Assembly: GCF_001042475.2 (NCBI RefSeq)
Contig: NZ_LECW02000012.1
Location: 248,001-312,000, forward strand
From: Bacillus glycinifermentans
GTDB lineage: Bacteria > Bacillota > Bacilli > Bacillales > Bacillaceae
Length of the DNA stretch: 64,000 nt
Direction of reading: 5' to 3'
In this document: positions 42,925 through 52,105 of the stretch, in pieces
Layout of the letters: each line of letters starts with the position of its first letter
How positions within the stretch are numbered: position 1 is the stretch's first letter
The notes under the pieces: generated by a model
Told to the model about the DNA's origin: nothing
Databases searched by the model: none
What the model saw: only the letters and a program-made list of their open reading frames with translations
Made by a program: the position numbers and the translations under genes

Positions 42925-44141
42925 CAGCTTGCACCGCCTTTGCCGCGCGCCAGAATTTTTTCCCCATATCCGCTTTCCTGATAAGCTTCGAGCGGTTCGG
43001 CAGGAACGTTCATCTCCTCACGCACCGCATACAGAAGCGGTCTGACATCGATTTCAAACGCTTCGCGGACGGCCGCCTCGCAAGCGAGTACATCGCCTTT
43101 TTCCTGCGCTTTTTTGACTTCGTCATAGTTGATGAGAAGCGCTTTTGCATAGTATGTCTGCACATTCATGACCGAGCGGATCATCGCCGGAATTTTCGGT
43201 TCAAGGTTGTGGCACTGATCAAGCATATATGCAATGTTTTCGGCTGTTTTCCTGACATGTTGGTCAGAGTCCTGTAAAGCGTCCAAAATTTGATAAAAAA
43301 TGAGAAACAGCTCATACGGATTGTGGGCACCGACGATTAAATCGTCATCCGCGTATTTGCGGCTGTTGAAGTGAAAGCCTCCCAAACGCCGTTCATCGAG
43401 CAAATAAGCGACGATATGTTCAATGTTTACGCCCTGGGCGTGGTGACCGGTGTCAACGAGCACTTCAGCCTGCGGGCCGAGCTTTTGAGCGAGATTGTAA
43501 GCCATTCCCCAATCCGCCAGATCGGTATGATAAAAAGCCGGTTCAAAAAATTTATACTCGATCAACAGGCGCATGTCATCGTCAAGCGCAGTATACATGT
43601 CAGCAAGGCATTCATACATCCAGTGCTTCCGTTTTCTTATGTCCGCCTGGCCGGGATAGTTAGTTCCGTCGGCAAGCCAGAGGCTTAATTCCTTTGACCC
43701 CGTTTGCCTTGCGATATCAATGCATTCAAGCAGATGGGCGGTCGCTTTTTTGCGGATAGCGGAGCTTGCGTTTGTAATGCTTCCGAATTTGTAATCATCA
43801 TCTTGGAACAGATTCGGATTGACAGCTCCGATTGCGATTCCGAGTTCTTCGGCATGCGCTTTTAATTTGGAATAATCGTCAACCTGATCCCACGGAATAT
43901 GAATCGCAACGGTCGGACAAACGCCGGTCAGCTTATGGACGACGGCTGCATCCTCCATTTTTTCGAAAGGGTTCCTCGGCACGCCTTCCTGCTGAAAGAC
44001 TTTAAAGCGCGTACCCGAGTCGCCGTATCCCCATGAAGGCGTTTCGATTTTAAGCGCTTTCATTTTTTCTTTTACTTCAAACAGATTGATCCCTCTGTCT
44101 TTTTGCTGCTGTTCAAATGCGGCGTAAATACGGTCATTCAT
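42921..44141 (-). CDS. rhaA: RhaA, L-rhamnose isomerase
   Basis: A 406-residue TIM-barrel isomerase converting L-rhamnose to L-rhamnulose. Metal-site motifs are visible: LLIEYKFFEPAFYHTDLADWG around residue 215, VLVDTGHHAQG and GGFHFNSRKYADDDL, giving Glu, Asp and His ligands. It is the Bacillus/Pseudomonas-type RhaA. The ATG at 44139-44141 overlaps the end of the upstream small gene by three bases. Confidence 0.9.
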   Translation of the reverse strand: MNDRIYAAFEQQQKDRGINLFEVKEKMKALKIETPSWGYGDSGTRFKVFQQEGVPRNPFEKMEDAAVVHKLTGVCPTVAIHIPWDQVDDYSKLKAHAEELGIAIGAVNPNLFQDDDYKFGSITNASSAIRKKATAHLLECIDIARQTGSKELSLWLADGTNYPGQADIRKRKHWMYECLADMYTALDDDMRLLIEYKFFEPAFYHTDLADWGMAYNLAQKLGPQAEVLVDTGHHAQGVNIEHIVAYLLDERRLGGFHFNSRKYADDDLIVGAHNPYELFLIFYQILDALQDSDQHVRKTAENIAYMLDQCHNLEPKIPAMIRSVMNVQTYYAKALLINYDEVKKAQEKGDVLACEAAVREAFEIDVRPLLYAVREEMNVPAEPLEAYQESGYGEKILARGKGGASW

Positions 44142-44523
44142 GTACACTCATCCCCCTGTTTGTTGTTAGCGGATACGCCATCGTCGACATTAAAGCCAGC
44201 TCAGGCTGGGTGGCGTCCAGCCTGCTGTACTGGACGATCACGGGTACATCGCTTTCGATTTCGATGGCATACGGAACATTTTCAGGAATCCGTTCTCCCG
44301 ATGCTTGTAGCGAACTTGTGCGGATATGCTTTGTTCTTCTTCCTTTGACCGTTTCGGCTATCCCCTCAAGCGGCGGACGGTCTTCGAAAAAGACGGTGAT
44401 GGCAAGATGTGCATCTTTCCCGTTGCAATTTAAGACGCATATCGATTCATGGCTCGTCAGACTGCCGGAGCTTGCCGGCGGGATAAATCCGTCCGGAATG
44501 ATCCAATGACGCTCTCCTTTCAT
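44134..44523 (-). CDS. Sensory-rhodopsin-transducer-like (ASRT, PF07100-type) protein in the rha operon
   Basis: A 129-residue beta-sandwich protein resembling the Anabaena sensory rhodopsin transducer. Family motifs: HWIIPDGFIPP at the start, SHESICVLN, AHLAITVFFED, GRRTKHIRTSSL, then PVIVQYSRLD and ELALMSTMAYP. There is no rhodopsin gene. Relatives are known in sugar operons and may bind a carbohydrate or DNA, but no function is proven. B. subtilis has the mutarotase rhaM in its rha operon and no such gene, while rhaM is absent here. The ATG follows GGGGGA with nine bases spacing. Confidence 0.78.
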   Translation of the reverse strand: MKGERHWIIPDGFIPPASSGSLTSHESICVLNCNGKDAHLAITVFFEDRPPLEGIAETVKGRRTKHIRTSSLQASGERIPENVPYAIEIESDVPVIVQYSRLDATQPELALMSTMAYPLTTNRGMSVHE

Positions 44524-44544
44524 CTCCCGTTTCCCCCTTGTTTT

Positions 44545-44570
44545 TGAAAAAGGCAGCTCCTCTGCCGCCT
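44545..44570 (-). terminator. Weak terminator or attenuator after rhaEW
   Basis: GGCAG and CTGCC around AGGAG form a short stem followed by TTTTTC, between rhaEW and the next gene. Its modest stem suggests partial termination that lowers downstream expression. Confidence 0.5.
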
Positions 44571-44576
44571 TTTCGG

Positions 44577-46646
44577 TTATCTTGCAAATGCGGCCGGTAC
44601 GCCTCCGTCGACAGTCAGCATGCACCCTGTCGTTTTGGCCGATTTTCCTGAGGCAAAGTACGCGATCGCTTCGGCAATATCGGCCGGATAAATGTTCACG
44701 GAAAGAGCGGTCCGCTTCCGGTAATGCTCTTCGAGTTCATCTGGCCCGATTCCGTAGGCAGCCGCCCTTTCCTCGCGCCATTTCGAATCCCAGATCGCCG
44801 ACCCTTGCAGAACGGCGTCAGGCAGAACAGAGTTTACGCGGATGCCGTATGATCCGCCTTCTGCGGCGATACATCTCGCCAAATGGACTTCAAGCGCTTT
44901 AGCGGAGCTGTAGGCGGCCGCATTTTTGCCGGCATAGACCGAGTTTTTCGATCCGACAAACACCATGCTCCCGCCGAGGTTTTGTTTTTTCATGTGCTTA
45001 AAAGCTTCTCGGGCGACCAGGAAATATCCTGTACCCAAAACGTCCATATTCAAGTTCCATTCCTGCAGACTCGTTTCATCGATCGGGCTTGACGTCGCAA
45101 GCCCGGCATTGTTGACGACGATGTCAATGCCGCCGTAACGCAAGGCGCTTTCCCTGAAAGCCGCCTGAACCTCGTCTTCTTTCGTGACATCCAGTTTAAC
45201 GGCAGCCGCCCTGCCTTCGCCGTATTGTTTATTAATCGCTTGCGCCGTTTTTTCTGCGCCTTCGATGTTGATGTCTGCGACAATGACATGCGCCCCAACG
45301 GAGGCGAGCCTGCGGCACGTCTCGCTGCCGATTCCACCGGCGCCGCCCGTCACAAAAACGGTCTTGCGGGAAAATTCAGCTTCCGGAGGAGCGAGCGTTA
45401 ATTTGTAGAGCTCAAGCGGCCAATATTCAATACGGTAGGATTCTTCTTCATTGAGAGAAACAAAGTTTCCCAGCGCTTCCGTCCCTTTCATGACGGCGAT
45501 CGCCCGACGGTATAAATCCCTGCTCACTTTTGCTGCGGCAAGGCTTTTTCCCGATGCGACAAGTCCGATCCCCGGGATCAGGATGACGCGCGGAGCAGGT
45601 TCAAACATTTCGTCGCCTTCCTGTTTGTTTCTCTCAAAATAGGCTCTATATTCGTCTTTAAATTTGGCAATCTCTGTTTTTATCAATTCGATCAGGCGGT
45701 TTTTATCCTCTTCAGCCGGGTTCCACGGGATGTACGCCGGGACGCGTTTTGTATGAACGAGGTGATCCGGACAGGCGGCGCCGATTTGCGAAAGCTCCGG
45801 GGCCTTTCTGCTGCCCGCGAACTCCATCACATCTTCCGAATCGCAGTATGTCAGAAGCATTTGCTTCTGATCGCTGACGGCTCCGCGTATCACCGGCATG
45901 ATGTCGGCAGCGATGCGCTTTCGCTCTTGGGCCGGTAACGGTTTATGCTGCTGTCCGCCGAATGACTGATGTCCGGCAGAACGTCGCTCGATATAATCTT
46001 CCGCTTCGCGAATCACGGCAATCGTCCGGTCATAGCTTTCTTTAGACGTCTCCCCCCATGTGACGAGCCCGTGCTTCTCCATTAAAACAAGCTCGGCTTT
46101 CGGATTGTGTTTCACTCCTTCGGCGATCATTTTCGAGAGTTTGAAGCCCGGCCTTACATAAGGCACCCAGACAAAACGGTCTCCGAAAATCTCTTCGGCA
46201 ATTTGCCTTCCGTTGTCTGCGCAGCAAACGCTGATGATTGCATCCGGATGCGTATGATCCACATGCCGAAATGGCAGAAAAGCGTGCAAAAGCGTTTCGA
46301 TCGACGGGCGCGGATGGCTTTTATCGATCATGCAGTGTGATAAATAAGCCGTCATGTCTTCATCCGTCATGTCTTCGCGTTCGATCAGCGGACGGATATC
46401 ATCAAGCCTCAGCCCGGTAAAGTTAACCGCTTTCATTTTCGCCAAATCAGATCCGCTTCCTTTCACCCACATGACGTCGATGCTCCGGCCGCGAAAATCT
46501 GTTTCCATCGTTTTCATCGACGTGTTGCCGCCGCCCCAATTGCATACGGAACGGTCAGAGCCGATCAGGTTGGAGCGGTATACGAGTTCGTCTAACCCCG
46601 GCGCCAATGCTGTTGCTTGATCATCGGACCATAAATATTCCACCAT
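44577..46646 (-). CDS. rhaEW: RhaEW (YuxG), rhamnulose-1-phosphate aldolase / lactaldehyde dehydrogenase
   Basis: A 689-residue bifunctional enzyme. Residues 1-400 are a class-II aldolase domain with the zinc histidines in HVDHTHPDAI and the LMEKHGLVTWG motif. Residues 420-689 are a short-chain dehydrogenase with the NAD loop TGGAGGIGSET, the NNAG motif and the catalytic YSSAKA. It splits rhamnulose-1-phosphate to dihydroxyacetone phosphate and lactaldehyde and oxidises the latter. The ATG at 46644-46646 has GGAG eight bases upstream and gives the same length as B. subtilis YuxG. It is the first gene of the operon. Confidence 0.93.
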   Translation of the reverse strand: MVEYLWSDDQATALAPGLDELVYRSNLIGSDRSVCNWGGGNTSMKTMETDFRGRSIDVMWVKGSGSDLAKMKAVNFTGLRLDDIRPLIEREDMTDEDMTAYLSHCMIDKSHPRPSIETLLHAFLPFRHVDHTHPDAIISVCCADNGRQIAEEIFGDRFVWVPYVRPGFKLSKMIAEGVKHNPKAELVLMEKHGLVTWGETSKESYDRTIAVIREAEDYIERRSAGHQSFGGQQHKPLPAQERKRIAADIMPVIRGAVSDQKQMLLTYCDSEDVMEFAGSRKAPELSQIGAACPDHLVHTKRVPAYIPWNPAEEDKNRLIELIKTEIAKFKDEYRAYFERNKQEGDEMFEPAPRVILIPGIGLVASGKSLAAAKVSRDLYRRAIAVMKGTEALGNFVSLNEEESYRIEYWPLELYKLTLAPPEAEFSRKTVFVTGGAGGIGSETCRRLASVGAHVIVADINIEGAEKTAQAINKQYGEGRAAAVKLDVTKEDEVQAAFRESALRYGGIDIVVNNAGLATSSPIDETSLQEWNLNMDVLGTGYFLVAREAFKHMKKQNLGGSMVFVGSKNSVYAGKNAAAYSSAKALEVHLARCIAAEGGSYGIRVNSVLPDAVLQGSAIWDSKWREERAAAYGIGPDELEEHYRKRTALSVNIYPADIAEAIAYFASGKSAKTTGCMLTVDGGVPAAFAR

Positions 46647-46831
46647 ATCAATCACTCCGTTTTTGTTTGTTTATTTTTGAATATGTCTGTTTTAGATTAT
46701 CATATTTTTGTTTTTTTGTAATTGTTTTTTCGATGTTCAGTTGAAACATATTTCATAAAAAAAAGCGGTTGAAATTACTCCCATTATCTTTTACGATATA
46801 AATTCATGTTTTTTAAAGGAGGGATGAAGCG

Positions 46832-48019
46832 ATGAGCAGAAATCACAATGCGCCAATCAAGCTGATCATTATGATTTTTATGATCTGCACGTTTTCCATC
46901 GGCTTTACGGAATACGTCGTCATGGGCATTTTAACTTCCATTTCAAAGGATCTCTCTGTCCCGATTTCAACGACAGGACTGTTGGTGACAGCTTACGCAG
47001 GAAGCGTCTGTCTGACGGGTCCGATCGTGACGCTTCTTTCGGTAAAGCTTCCGCGAAAGCCTGTATTGCTCGGCTTGATGAACGTTTTCGTTTTGGCGAA
47101 TACACTCAGTATATTTGCGCCAAACTTTACCGTTTTACTCATATCCAGACTTTTATCAGCATCCATTCACGGTGCATTTTTTGCGACGACGATGGTGTTC
47201 GTCAGCGAAATGGTACCGCCTGAAAAAAGGGCCGCTGCTGCTGCGTCAATGAACGGCGGTTTGACCATCGCCCTAATGCTCGGCGTCCCATTCGGCTCCT
47301 ATTTGGGCGACCTTTTCAGCTGGCGGGTCGTCTTCTTCATGGCCGCACTTCTCGGCCTGATCGGCTTTTTCGGCATCCTGCTGACCGTACCGCACAAAAA
47401 GCCGAAAGTCGTGCCGAAATTGATCCATGAATGGGATGTCTTTAAAAATAAACAAGTCCTTTATTCCTTTGCCATCACGATCTTTGGCTATTCAGGCGTG
47501 TTCATTGCCTACACCTTCATCGAACCTATGCTGCGACACTCTGCCGGCTTCGGAAGCCTCGGGATTACGGCTGCCCTTTTCGCATACGGCTTCGGCGGTG
47601 TTGTCGGCAACTTCTATGCGGGAAAAGTGCCGTTTCACCTGTTGACCCGTTCTATGATCGGTGTCATGATCGCATTGATGTGCATTCTGGCGGCCTTTCC
47701 ATTTGTCTCTGGACATCCGGCAGGAGCCATCATTGCGACTTTCTTATTCGGAGCGGGCGCGTTCGGAACGGTGCCGCTCTTGCAAACGAAAGTCGTTGCC
47801 GGGTCTGAACACGGAACGACGATTGCGACTTCCGTCAGCATCGCCGCTTTCAACCTCGCCAACGCGCTCGGCGCATGGATCGGCGGCATCATTCTCGACG
47901 CCTCCAAATCCTACGCGTATCTCGCTACCGGAGGCGCCCTGATGACTGCATTCGGCTTAACGCTGACGATGTTCGCTTACGCGTCCGAGAAAAAACAGGT
48001 GAACGAAGCCTGGGAATAG
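46832..48019 (+). CDS. DHA1-family major-facilitator exporter (AraJ/YdhP-like)
   Basis: A twelve-span transporter of 395 residues from the DHA1 family, related to AraJ, YdhP and YbcL. The first span carries SIGFTEYVVMGIL and span 5 carries GLTIALMLGVPFGSYLGD, both typical. AAAGGAGG precedes the ATG. It is divergent from rhaEW with a 185-base shared promoter region, so a link to sugar efflux or rhamnose cannot be excluded, but drug or metabolite export is the family norm. Confidence 0.88.
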   Translation: MSRNHNAPIKLIIMIFMICTFSIGFTEYVVMGILTSISKDLSVPISTTGLLVTAYAGSVCLTGPIVTLLSVKLPRKPVLLGLMNVFVLANTLSIFAPNFTVLLISRLLSASIHGAFFATTMVFVSEMVPPEKRAAAAASMNGGLTIALMLGVPFGSYLGDLFSWRVVFFMAALLGLIGFFGILLTVPHKKPKVVPKLIHEWDVFKNKQVLYSFAITIFGYSGVFIAYTFIEPMLRHSAGFGSLGITAALFAYGFGGVVGNFYAGKVPFHLLTRSMIGVMIALMCILAAFPFVSGHPAGAIIATFLFGAGAFGTVPLLQTKVVAGSEHGTTIATSVSIAAFNLANALGAWIGGIILDASKSYAYLATGGALMTAFGLTLTMFAYASEKKQVNEAWE

Positions 48020-48026
48020 AGGAAAA

Positions 48027-48058
48027 AAAGCTCCACATGCCGGATCATGTGGAGCTTT
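48027..48058. terminator. Bidirectional terminator between the DHA1 exporter and peptidase E
   Basis: AAAGCTCCACATG and CATGTGGAGCTTT are perfect arms around CCGGAT, between convergent genes. Confidence 0.9.
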
Positions 48059-48719
48059 TCTTTATAAAGTGATTCACATCGACAACGGTCTTGCTGTCTT
48101 CTGTAAATACACAGGCGGGCTTTGTTCCGATGACTTGGATTCTGCCACCGCCGGCCAAAATCGCCGTTTCTTCAGGCAATGAAATAACCGGCGTCCCATA
48201 TTCCTTTATAAATGTATTGATCAGCGGGTCGTCTTCCCGATTGTAGTGGCACCAAATCGAATACCCGCCTGCAAGCCCCAAACCATCGAAATCGTTTAAA
48301 CCAACATTGTTATCATCCATATGGGAACACGTCATGATATGTTTTCCGAGAATGACCGCCCCCGCGCTGCCGCCGTAAACGACCCCGCCCCGCATTGCAT
48401 AGCTTTGCAAAATGTCGTTGAAACGGGTGTCTGTGACACGCTTCAACAAACGAAACGTGTTTCCCCCTCCGATATATACCGCAGAAAAGCGAGCCAAATC
48501 CCGGAATCTCTTATTCATTACGTCCGGCCACATGACGATGTCGTTTACGCCAAGCGGAGCGAAAACCCCTTTTATCCACTGAAAACAGCTGTCAAACCGT
48601 GAAGCCTCCATCGCCGCTGGAATATATAATAAAGGCTTCGCTTTATCGATTTCTTCAGCAAAACGCTGATCGATGATACGGGTTTGGTCCCGGTCTCCGC
48701 CTCCGGAAAGAAACAGCAT
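48045..48719 (-). CDS. Peptidase E-like serine peptidase (S51)
   Basis: A 224-residue S51-family peptidase related to dipeptidase E and cyanophycinase, acting on Asp-X dipeptides in known members. The nucleophile serine is in VVYGGSAGAVILG near residue 118, with the VYIGGGNTFRLL loop before it. A lone gene; its 3' end overlaps the shared terminator. It resembles YgaJ of B. subtilis. Confidence 0.85.
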   Translation of the reverse strand: MLFLSGGGDRDQTRIIDQRFAEEIDKAKPLLYIPAAMEASRFDSCFQWIKGVFAPLGVNDIVMWPDVMNKRFRDLARFSAVYIGGGNTFRLLKRVTDTRFNDILQSYAMRGGVVYGGSAGAVILGKHIMTCSHMDDNNVGLNDFDGLGLAGGYSIWCHYNREDDPLINTFIKEYGTPVISLPEETAILAGGGRIQVIGTKPACVFTEDSKTVVDVNHFIKKSST

Positions 48720-48732
48720 AACATCACTCCAT

Positions 48733-49956
48733 TCAAGATGAACCGATTGTTTTTTGTCTCTGTTCGGTTTTCAGTCTGTGCGCTTTCCCGATGACCGCCT
48801 CCATCACGAGAACAGCGCCCGCATACAGCGCCCCAAAACTGCAAAACACGAAGACAGACGGCAGCCGTTCCAGCAGAAATGCCGATATCATCGGCCCGCA
48901 CGCCATTCCGGTGTATCTGATGAAGTTAAACATCCCTAATGCACTGCCCCTGTTTTCCTCATATTCGTTTGCTACCATCGTCGAGAACAGCGGCGGAATA
49001 AGCCCCATCGTGATGCCAAAAAGGACAAGGGCGATGGACATGAAAAAAATCGAGAAGGTATGGGTGAATCCAAATATGACAATGCTTCCTGCAGCTGTTA
49101 GATTGCCGTACAAAAACAGCCGTCCAAGCGGCGCTTTTTTTTGAATCCATTTAAACAGCACGCTTCCGGCAATCGTGCTTCCCGCGATCGGCAAGTAAAG
49201 CAAGCCGACCGTTTTCAGACTGAGATGATAGCTGTCAGTCAATAAAATAGGCAAGTAGACAATGATTGAAAAATATACGAAAAAGATGAAAAAGCTTAAA
49301 CTAAAAATCGCCTGTCCCGTTTTGTTTTTGAAAATGTCCCTGTAGCCGGAGAAGAGGCTGTTCGCAGTGATGCGCCCTTTCTTCTCCGGTTTTCCGTGAG
49401 GAACATAAAAGGCGTTTACTAAAAACAGTATGACGGATATTCCCGTCAAAAACCAAAAAATTCCCGGATAGCTGTATCGGTCGCCGATGAATCCCCCAAG
49501 TATCGGCGCCGCTGCGGGGGCGATGGATAACAGCATTTGATACGTCCCCATCGCGCTCGCCCGTTTTGTTCCTTCAAATAAACCGCTGATCGTTGTCGCA
49601 GCAATGAGAGGGAGGGCGGCGGTTCCCGCGGCCTGCAGCACCCTGAAAATCAGAAACAGCGTAAAGTCCTGAGCTGCGGCACAGCCGACGCTGGCTGCAG
49701 CCGTTACTGCAATGCCTGCCGTCATCACAAATCCCGCGCCTTTCCGATCAATCAGCGGACCAAGAATCATTTGCATCACTGCCGTCACGAAAATAAACAA
49801 AGTGACGGAAAGGTTCACCATTGGTGCGGAAACGCGGAACGAATCCCTGATAAGAGGGATGATGGGCGAGTAAATATTTTGGCTTAACGAAGCAAAAAAA
49901 GCGCTGATGCAAACAGCATACATAATAAAAGATGGACTTGCTTTCATGTGTTTCAA
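48733..49956 (-). CDS. ydgK: YdgK-like Bcr/CflA multidrug exporter
   Basis: A twelve-span major-facilitator drug exporter of 407 residues from the Bcr/CflA group. It has PLIDRKGAGFVMTAG after span 2 and LQAAGTAALPLIAATTISGLF in span 4. The same order of a MarR gene followed by this exporter is found in B. subtilis ydgJ-ydgK. The start is unclear: TTG at 49954-49956 and ATG at 49945-49947 both lack a good ribosome site, which suggests translation coupled to the upstream MarR gene 68 bases away. Confidence 0.85.
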   Translation of the reverse strand: MKHMKASPSFIMYAVCISAFFASLSQNIYSPIIPLIRDSFRVSAPMVNLSVTLFIFVTAVMQMILGPLIDRKGAGFVMTAGIAVTAAASVGCAAAQDFTLFLIFRVLQAAGTAALPLIAATTISGLFEGTKRASAMGTYQMLLSIAPAAAPILGGFIGDRYSYPGIFWFLTGISVILFLVNAFYVPHGKPEKKGRITANSLFSGYRDIFKNKTGQAIFSLSFFIFFVYFSIIVYLPILLTDSYHLSLKTVGLLYLPIAGSTIAGSVLFKWIQKKAPLGRLFLYGNLTAAGSIVIFGFTHTFSIFFMSIALVLFGITMGLIPPLFSTMVANEYEENRGSALGMFNFIRYTGMACGPMISAFLLERLPSVFVFCSFGALYAGAVLVMEAVIGKAHRLKTEQRQKTIGSS

Positions 49957-50024
49957 CTTGAAAAACGCCTGCCTTTATTTTGATGATACGCGGACAGCAG
50001 GATGCCGCCATCCGGTCGTCTGTT

Positions 50025-50510
50025 TCATTCCATATGTTTTGACCATTCGCCTAAAAAGCGGATGACGGTTTTGAGCTCTGATTCCGAAAATTGCTCAAAC
50101 AGTTCAATATAGCGCTGCTTTGCGATTTCATGCATCCGGTCATGGATCTCGGCCAGCTTTTTGCCTTCGGCTGTCAGCGTGTAATACAATTCCTTGTTGT
50201 TGTTCGGCTTCTTTTGAGACTCAATCATCGAGCGCTTCATCAAAACGTTTGTCGCTTTTGTGATAGCCGCTTTTGAAACGTGAAGCTGCTCCGCAAGATA
50301 TGCGTTGTTGACCAGGGCTTCGCTGTCATTGATGACAGACACGATGTGAAGCTGTGTGAGCGTCCAATGCTGACGCAGATGTTCTTCGCCTTTAAAAGCT
50401 TCTTCAGCGACTTTCTGCTGTTCGTGCTGCATTCGTTTCTCTCTTTTCAGGATAAAATCCTGAACGGCTTCAAATGCCTCCTTATGAATATTGTTTTCCA
50501 CTTTCTTCAT
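50025..50510 (-). CDS. ydgJ: YdgJ-like MarR-family repressor
   Basis: A 161-residue MarR regulator. The winged helix is visible: LAEQLHVSKAAITKATNVLMKRSMI (recognition helix at about residues 75-100), then the wing KPNNNKELYYTLTAEGKKL. It probably represses itself and the exporter ydgK behind it. AAAGGGATG precedes the ATG. A large palindrome overlaps its promoter region and is the likely operator. Confidence 0.88.
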   Translation of the reverse strand: MKKVENNIHKEAFEAVQDFILKREKRMQHEQQKVAEEAFKGEEHLRQHWTLTQLHIVSVINDSEALVNNAYLAEQLHVSKAAITKATNVLMKRSMIESQKKPNNNKELYYTLTAEGKKLAEIHDRMHEIAKQRYIELFEQFSESELKTVIRFLGEWSKHME

Positions 50511-50522
50511 CCCTTTCTTTTT

Positions 50523-50559
50523 GTTAACCAGTTAACTATTTTATAGTTTACCGGTTAAC
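50523..50559. promoter_or_regulatory. MarR-type operator before ydgJ
   Basis: GTTAACCAGTTAACTAT and ATAGTTTACCGGTTAAC form a 17-base inverted repeat with two mismatches around TTT. Each arm contains its own smaller GTTAACC or GGTTAAC element, giving nested half-sites, 13 bases before the gene start. Confidence 0.7.
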
Positions 50560-50576
50560 AAAAAACTTTGCAAGCA

Positions 50577-50617
50577 AAAAAGCATATTCTGCGGAACGAA
50601 TCCCGCAAAATATGCTT
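50577..50617. terminator. Terminator downstream of the glycosyltransferase gene
   Basis: AAAAGCATATT pairs with AAATATGCTTTT and an inner TGCGG/CCCGCA stem continues it. T-runs follow on both strands. It lies about 130 bases after the glycosyltransferase stop codon; nothing else was seen in that gap. Confidence 0.75.
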
Positions 50618-50747
50618 TTACAGCTTCAAAGACAAACAGACTTTTCCACTCAGGGAAGTAGCTTGTGGGCGATACACGATAATCCCGGATGTTCACGGCT
50701 CTGCGGCAGAAACGAAACCTTCATAAAATCTGCCTGTTTTAACCTCA

Positions 50748-51920
50748 TCAATTTGCCGGCAGTCCGTGCTGCTTTTCCTCAACAAACCGGTCGACGGCCG
50801 CCAGCGCCCGCGTGACTCCGCCTGCATTCTGAAAGCTTTCCTTGATCTTGCGGATTCCTTTCAAATAGGCTTCATTTGCTGCAACTTCATTGACGGCTTT
50901 CTTTAAAGTTTCATCATTCACGTCTTCCTCAGACAATACAAAGCCTGCTCCCAGCTCGTTTAGACGCGCCGCGACGACGGGCTGGTCTTTGTCGTGCGGA
51001 ATGACGACGAGCGGCACTTCAAAGTGAATCGCTTCATTGACGCTGTTCATTCCGCCGTGAGTGATGAAAACGTCAGCATGCTGTAATACGTCTAACTGGG
51101 GAACATAAGGAGAAATGATAAAATGGTCGGGTGATGCTTTCAGCCTGCTTTGATCGGTCCTTTCTCCGGCGGCGATCACAACCTTTCCTTTAAAATCAGA
51201 AAATGCATCAATACACATATTGAAAAACGCTTCTTTATCTGCAAGAACGGTCCCCATCGAAATATAAAGGACACGCTCACCTTCGAGGTCTTCCAGCGGA
51301 AAGCCGCGCCGGGATCCTTTCCGCTCGGGAAAACTCGGGCCGACAAAGACGTATTCATCTCCGTACTGATCGCTGTCAGGCTGAAAATATCGGCTCGTAT
51401 ACGCGACATTTAACTCGCCGTCATTTCTCATAAACTGCGCCGGGCTGTCCGCCTTCACGCCGAACTGGTCCTGAATCTCTCTGATGAGCCTCTCAACTTC
51501 CGGGTTTCCCTCGGCAGCTTTGATCGGTCCGTGCTTTTTCATAAATTCCTCGGAAAACAAGAATGAGGATGATGAAGAAATTCCGGGAATCCCCAAATAA
51601 TCCCGGACCAGTTTTCCGGCTCCGAATGTATCGTAATAAACAAAATCGAAGTCGATCTGTTCGGCCAGCTCCCTTACGACTGACAGCGTATCTTTGGCAA
51701 TCTCAATCATGATTTTCAGCACCGAATCCACGCCTTTCAGTTTTTGCATGAAGTCGGGCTGAAGATGAACGCGGACGCCGAGCGCTTCAAGCCTTTCTTT
51801 AAATTTTTCGGTCGTAATATAGTGGACATTGTCGCCTCTTTCTGCAAAAGCCTTCGCCATACCTAGCGTAGGATTGACATGGCCCTCAGCCGGAACATTG
51901 ATCATCAAAATATTTGCCAT
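50748..51920 (-). CDS. UDP-glycosyltransferase of the MGT/YojK type
   Basis: A 390-residue GT1 enzyme that transfers sugar from UDP-sugar to small hydrophobic acceptors such as flavonoids or macrolides. The N-terminal acceptor motif is INVPAEGHVNPTLGMAKAF. The donor site near the C-terminus reads VPQLDVLQHADVFITHGGMNS, then DQPVVAARLNELGAG. It is closest by eye to YojK of B. subtilis. The physiological acceptor is unknown; family members are broad. Confidence 0.88.
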   Translation of the reverse strand: MANILMINVPAEGHVNPTLGMAKAFAERGDNVHYITTEKFKERLEALGVRVHLQPDFMQKLKGVDSVLKIMIEIAKDTLSVVRELAEQIDFDFVYYDTFGAGKLVRDYLGIPGISSSSSFLFSEEFMKKHGPIKAAEGNPEVERLIREIQDQFGVKADSPAQFMRNDGELNVAYTSRYFQPDSDQYGDEYVFVGPSFPERKGSRRGFPLEDLEGERVLYISMGTVLADKEAFFNMCIDAFSDFKGKVVIAAGERTDQSRLKASPDHFIISPYVPQLDVLQHADVFITHGGMNSVNEAIHFEVPLVVIPHDKDQPVVAARLNELGAGFVLSEEDVNDETLKKAVNEVAANEAYLKGIRKIKESFQNAGGVTRALAAVDRFVEEKQHGLPAN

Positions 51921-52025
51921 CTTTTCTCACTCCTTTATTTAGAAAATTCTACAGGCTGAAAACGGAATATGTCCACTAACTAAAGTCTGAATTATTGGAT
52001 GAATTTAGCAGGAAGCCGGTTTTAT

Positions 52026-52052
52026 GTTTGTGCATCACGGCAAACAGGGTAA
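52026..52052 (+). promoter_or_regulatory. Candidate SigB-type promoter of iolW
   Basis: GTTTGT, 15 bases, GGGTAA resembles the general-stress consensus GTTTAA-N12-14-GGGTAT, with a slightly long spacer, about 50 bases before the gene. Confidence 0.35.
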
Positions 52053-52105
52053 AATAAAGACGTACAACATGACATAGACAAATAGAAGATGAGAGGAGAA
52101 TGAAG

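Noticed and set aside
46742..46755. TGAAACATATTTCA between rhaEW and the DHA1 exporter as a cre site
   Set aside because: The arms fit, but the central CG that CcpA requires is replaced by AT. It may be another operator, but there is no support for which.
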